DNA from: Pseudomonadota bacterium
GTDB taxonomy: Bacteria; Pseudomonadota; Gammaproteobacteria; Acidiferrobacterales; Acidiferrobacteraceae
Direction of reading: 5' to 3'
DNA length: 7,299 nucleotides
Assembly (NCBI GenBank): GCA_021795255.1
Contig: JAJYPQ010000182.1
Location: 1-7,299, forward strand
The position numbers and the translations under genes were made by a program. Positions within the stretch are counted from its first letter, which is position 1. Each line of letters starts with the position of its first letter. The notes beneath the pieces were generated by a model. The model searched no databases and was not told the origin of the DNA. It saw only the letters and a program-made list of their open reading frames with translations. Below, piece by piece: positions 5,344-7,299 of the stretch.

Positions 5344-5801
5344 GGGCTATCGGCAAGACTGCGGATGATGTGCCACTCATCGCTCGTGACCGGCAGCACC
5401 GAAAGCCGATTGCCGCGCGCCAAGAGCTGCATGCCGGCGAGTGCGGGACAGGCCTTGAGTTCCGCCAATGTGACAGGCTTCTGGTAGCGTTCGCGAAACG
5501 CCACGTCGACCAGTGACCAGATCGGGTTGTCAGCCGTCGAGCGACTATCGTAGTGATGGTTATCGGGATCAAGGGCCGTGAGATCGGGGTACTGCTCGCG
5601 CACGATCTCGACTTCGCCTACGACCGCGGGTACGGCGCAACTCGAATGGTAAAAAAATGCGCGATCGCCGCAGGCCATGGCGCGCATAAAATTGCGTGCC
5701 TGAAAGTTACGCACGCCGTCCCAGGGTTCGGGACGGCCCTTTTTGACGAGATCGTCAAGAGAAAAGGAGGAGGGCTCGCTCTTAAAAAGCCAGTATCGCA
5801 T
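5340..5801 (-). CDS. EVE domain-containing protein
   Basis: A 153-residue single-domain protein of the EVE family (bacterial homologues of thymocyte nuclear protein 1, PUA-like fold). Landmarks: MRYWLFKSEPSSFSLDDL (1-18), WDGVRNFQARNFMRAM (27-42), GDRAFFYHSS (45-54), and the end RLSVLPVTSDEWHII (132-146). EVE domains are thought to recognise modified bases in nucleic acids; for this housekeeping subtype the target is not established. Its start codon shares one base with the metallophosphoesterase stop (TGATG at 5803-5799), and its stop overlaps the GST gene start by 4 bases, so it sits in the middle of a translationally coupled run. Its linkage to ygfA, rpiA and ilvA looks like conserved chromosomal context, not a defence island. 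Confidence 0.92.
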   Translation of the reverse strand: MRYWLFKSEPSSFSLDDLVKKGRPEPWDGVRNFQARNFMRAMACGDRAFFYHSSCAVPAVVGEVEIVREQYPDLTALDPDNHHYDSRSTADNPIWSLVDVAFRERYQKPVTLAELKACPALAGMQLLARGNRLSVLPVTSDEWHIIRSLADSP

Positions 5802-6586
5802 CAGTCTTCCCGTACGCTCAGGCGCTGGATCCCACGACTACGGCCGGTCTTGCTATCGATATCGATGACGACCCCACAGACTGTGGCCGGTCCTTCTGCC
5901 GCCTCCAAGCGTTCCGGCAGCTTCAGCACCATACGCTTCAAGACCTTCTCTTTATTCATGCCGATCACAGAGTCATAGCACCCGGTCATACCGACGTCCG
6001 AAATATAAGCCGTACCCCCCGGCAAGACGCGCTCGTCCGCTGTGGGAACATGAGTATGGGTCCCTACGACCGCGCTCACCTGACCGTCCAAGAACCAGCC
6101 CATGGCCATCTTTTCGCTCGTCGTTTCGGCATGACAATCCACCAAGACGACCTTGATGGCTTCGGGTTTTCCAGCCAAAGCCGCCTTAGCGCACGCAAAA
6201 GGACAATCGAGGACCGGGTGCATAAAAGCGGTCCCCATCACATTGAGCACCGCGAACGGCTCGCCGCGCGCGCTCTGTCCGATATACCAACCACTTCCGG
6301 GGGTTCCCAGCGGGTAGTTATGCGGCCGCAAGAGACGCGGCTCGCGGGCCACGAGATCAAGCGCTTCGCGCTTATCAAAAACATGATTGCCCGTGCTCAA
6401 TACATCGATTTTGTGGGCAAGACACTCCCGCAAAATCTTATCGGTTACCCCGAATCCGCCGGCGGCGTTTTCGATGTTCACCACCACCACATCGATCTTA
6501 AAACGTTCACGCAAGGTCGGCAGGCGGTCTAACAGCACTCGGCGCCCCGCCTCCCCGACAACATCCCCCACAAACAACAGATTCAT
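5801..6586 (-). CDS. TIGR00282/YmdB-type metallophosphoesterase
   Basis: 261 residues of the family that includes B. subtilis YmdB, a dinuclear-metal phosphodiesterase reported to hydrolyse cyclic nucleotides and to affect biofilm and RNA turnover. All expected metal and active-site residues are visible: Asp8 (FVGDVVGEAGR), Glu39 and Asn40 (VVNIENAAGG), Asn67 and His68 (STGNHVFDK), His152 (VDCHAETTSEK), and His177 and His179 (VGTHTHVPTADE). The C-terminal ISDVGMTGCYDSVIGM block (195-210) is also family-typical. The length is normal. ATG 6586 overlaps the ygfA stop as ATGA and has the ribosome site GGAGAA (6596-6591) upstream; the stop shares a base with the EVE start. Not to be confused with the unrelated macrodomain protein called YmdB in E. 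coli. Confidence 0.94.
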   Translation of the reverse strand: MNLLFVGDVVGEAGRRVLLDRLPTLRERFKIDVVVVNIENAAGGFGVTDKILRECLAHKIDVLSTGNHVFDKREALDLVAREPRLLRPHNYPLGTPGSGWYIGQSARGEPFAVLNVMGTAFMHPVLDCPFACAKAALAGKPEAIKVVLVDCHAETTSEKMAMGWFLDGQVSAVVGTHTHVPTADERVLPGGTAYISDVGMTGCYDSVIGMNKEKVLKRMVLKLPERLEAAEGPATVCGVVIDIDSKTGRSRGIQRLSVRED

Positions 6587-7164
6587 AACATTCTCCGGGG
6601 ACGATACAGCCTCTTTTCCGTCAAAACCGCATCCAAGCGCACATCGTGCCTATCATAGGGCACCCTCACAAGCTGCTGACACTCGAAGGCAAGCCCGATG
6701 AGGAGCGGTTTGCTGTGCTTTTTCCGCGATAAAAACGCAAAGGTACGGTCATAGTGCCCCCCGCCCTGACCCAATCTCAAGCCGCGTCCATCGAAGCCCA
6801 CCACCGGCACCAAGACCACGTCCAGCTGCGAGCCCTGGAGCTTCCGTCCCCATCTAGGCTCCATTATGCCATAACGGTTAGGGGCCAGGGACGCGCGCCA
6901 GGGAAGAAACGCGAGCGGGGAATTGGGGCGCCGATTCACGACCGGCAGATACAGCGCACAGCCGGCGCGCGCTAGGGCCGACATCAGGGGTCTTGGATCG
7001 AGCTCGGAACCATACGGAAGATAGGCCGCAACGCGCCGCGCGCGGCGCAACAAAAGCTGCCCGCGATGCGCGACACGGACAGCCCCGCGCCAACGCAGCG
7101 CCGGACGAAGATCCGTTCGCCGCCCACGCAACACCTGCCGCCAGCCTTGCTTCTCATGGGCCAT
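6583..7164 (-). CDS. ygfA: 5-formyltetrahydrofolate cyclo-ligase (MTHFS)
   Basis: ATP-dependent conversion of 5-formyltetrahydrofolate to 5,10-methenyltetrahydrofolate in one-carbon metabolism. With the start at ATG 7164 the protein is 193 residues, the normal family length. Signature segments: RRVAAYLPYGSELDPRPLM (43-61), NRYGIMEP (96-103), the substrate/ATP site VLVPVVGFDGRGLRLGQGGGHYDR (117-140), LIGLAF (155-160), and HDVRLDAVLTE (173-183). The open frame continues 44 codons further up to 7296, but that stretch is 6S RNA sequence, so the upstream start is rejected. No good Shine-Dalgarno precedes 7164. The first ~40 residues are unusually Arg-rich. The 3' end overlaps the metallophosphoesterase start by 4 bases. 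In gammaproteobacteria this gene is often transcribed together with ssrS. Confidence 0.93.
   Translation of the reverse strand: MAHEKQGWRQVLRGRRTDLRPALRWRGAVRVAHRGQLLLRRARRVAAYLPYGSELDPRPLMSALARAGCALYLPVVNRRPNSPLAFLPWRASLAPNRYGIMEPRWGRKLQGSQLDVVLVPVVGFDGRGLRLGQGGGHYDRTFAFLSRKKHSKPLLIGLAFECQQLVRVPYDRHDVRLDAVLTEKRLYRPRRML
6591..6596 (-). promoter_or_regulatory. Shine-Dalgarno of the metallophosphoesterase gene
   Basis: GGAGAA on the minus strand, 4 bases before ATG 6586, lying inside the last codons of ygfA. It supports the start chosen for the phosphoesterase. Confidence 0.6.
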
Positions 7165-7177
7165 GGGGATGACAAAC

Positions 7178-7299
7178 GAAGATAGAGGCGCCCTCCACCT
7201 GTGCCGTAACCATTCTTTGCCTCGAACCAAAGGTTCAAGTGGGACACGTCCAGGTGCATCAGGCTTTCCGTTCGAGACGGACATGCACAACAGCACCCA
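7178..7299 (-). ncRNA. ssrS: 6S RNA, 3' portion (5' part beyond window edge)
   Basis: 6S RNA mimics an open promoter and binds sigma70-RNA polymerase in stationary phase. Read on the minus strand, the segment resembles the 3' half of E. coli 6S RNA as I recall it: GTGCATGTCCGTC, then GAACGGAAAGCCT, then GTGTCCCACTTGAACC, then GGTTACGGC and a closing GGCGCCTCTATC-type tail. The conserved small hairpin is present at 7239-7221 (CTTGAACC-TTT-GGTTCGAG, 8 pairs with one U-G). The location directly upstream of ygfA is the standard one. About a third to two fifths of the RNA, including the 5' strand of the closing stem, lies outside the window, so the 3' end is approximate (within about 10 bases). 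Confidence 0.85.

Noticed and set aside
5340..5801. EVE protein as part of an anti-phage or restriction system
   Set aside because: Its neighbours are housekeeping genes in a coupled operon and no nuclease or McrBC-like partner is present.
7165..7296. ygfA start at ATG 7296
   Set aside because: Would add 44 residues encoded by 6S RNA sequence and make the protein longer than the usual ~190 residues.
1..7299. CRISPR arrays, tRNA genes, attachment sites
   Set aside because: No regularly spaced repeats, no tRNA cloverleaf sequence and no integrase were seen on either strand.

Overview
The window looks like a chromosomal segment of a gammaproteobacterium with moderately high GC. It has a divergent rpiA / ilvA pair, and a 6S RNA gene directly upstream of the 5-formyltetrahydrofolate cyclo-ligase gene (the ssrS-ygfA pair). 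The species cannot be fixed from sequence alone; an autotrophic or acidophilic sulfur-oxidising lineage is only a guess. All functional calls are by motif recognition, with no database search.

Layout. Bases 1-124 (minus) are the first 41 codons of rpiA. Bases 224-2699 are a mobile element bounded by perfect 18-bp terminal inverted repeats and flanked by an imperfect 8-bp direct repeat. It encodes an IS1-family-like DDE transposase (1659-2690). Upstream of this lie three passenger genes in one tight cistron: a small basic GGKKGGKAR protein (289-540), a Clp-fold SDH-family serine proteinase (533-1417) and an unrecognised 67-residue protein (1430-1633). The element has landed in the short region between the divergent rpiA and ilvA starts. 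ilvA (2764-4269, plus) is a full-length biosynthetic threonine ammonia-lyase.

From 7299 down to 4322 the minus strand carries one compact transcription unit: ssrS (6S RNA, 3' part), ygfA, a TIGR00282/YmdB-type metallophosphoesterase, an EVE-domain protein, a GST-fold protein and a 111-residue hypothetical protein. The first four protein genes overlap by 1-4 bases (ATGA or TGATG junctions), so they are probably translationally coupled. This unit converges with ilvA across a 52-base gap.

The main item of interest is the element at 224-2699: a simple IS-type transposase mobilising a protease/basic-protein/small-protein operon. The passenger genes are clearly AT-richer than the flanking genes. 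Promoter-like hexamers lie just before both the passenger operon and the transposase, spaced so that transcription would begin at or next to each ATG. The second item is the 6S RNA at the right edge, which shows that the long open frame reading through it is not coding there and that ygfA starts at 7164.
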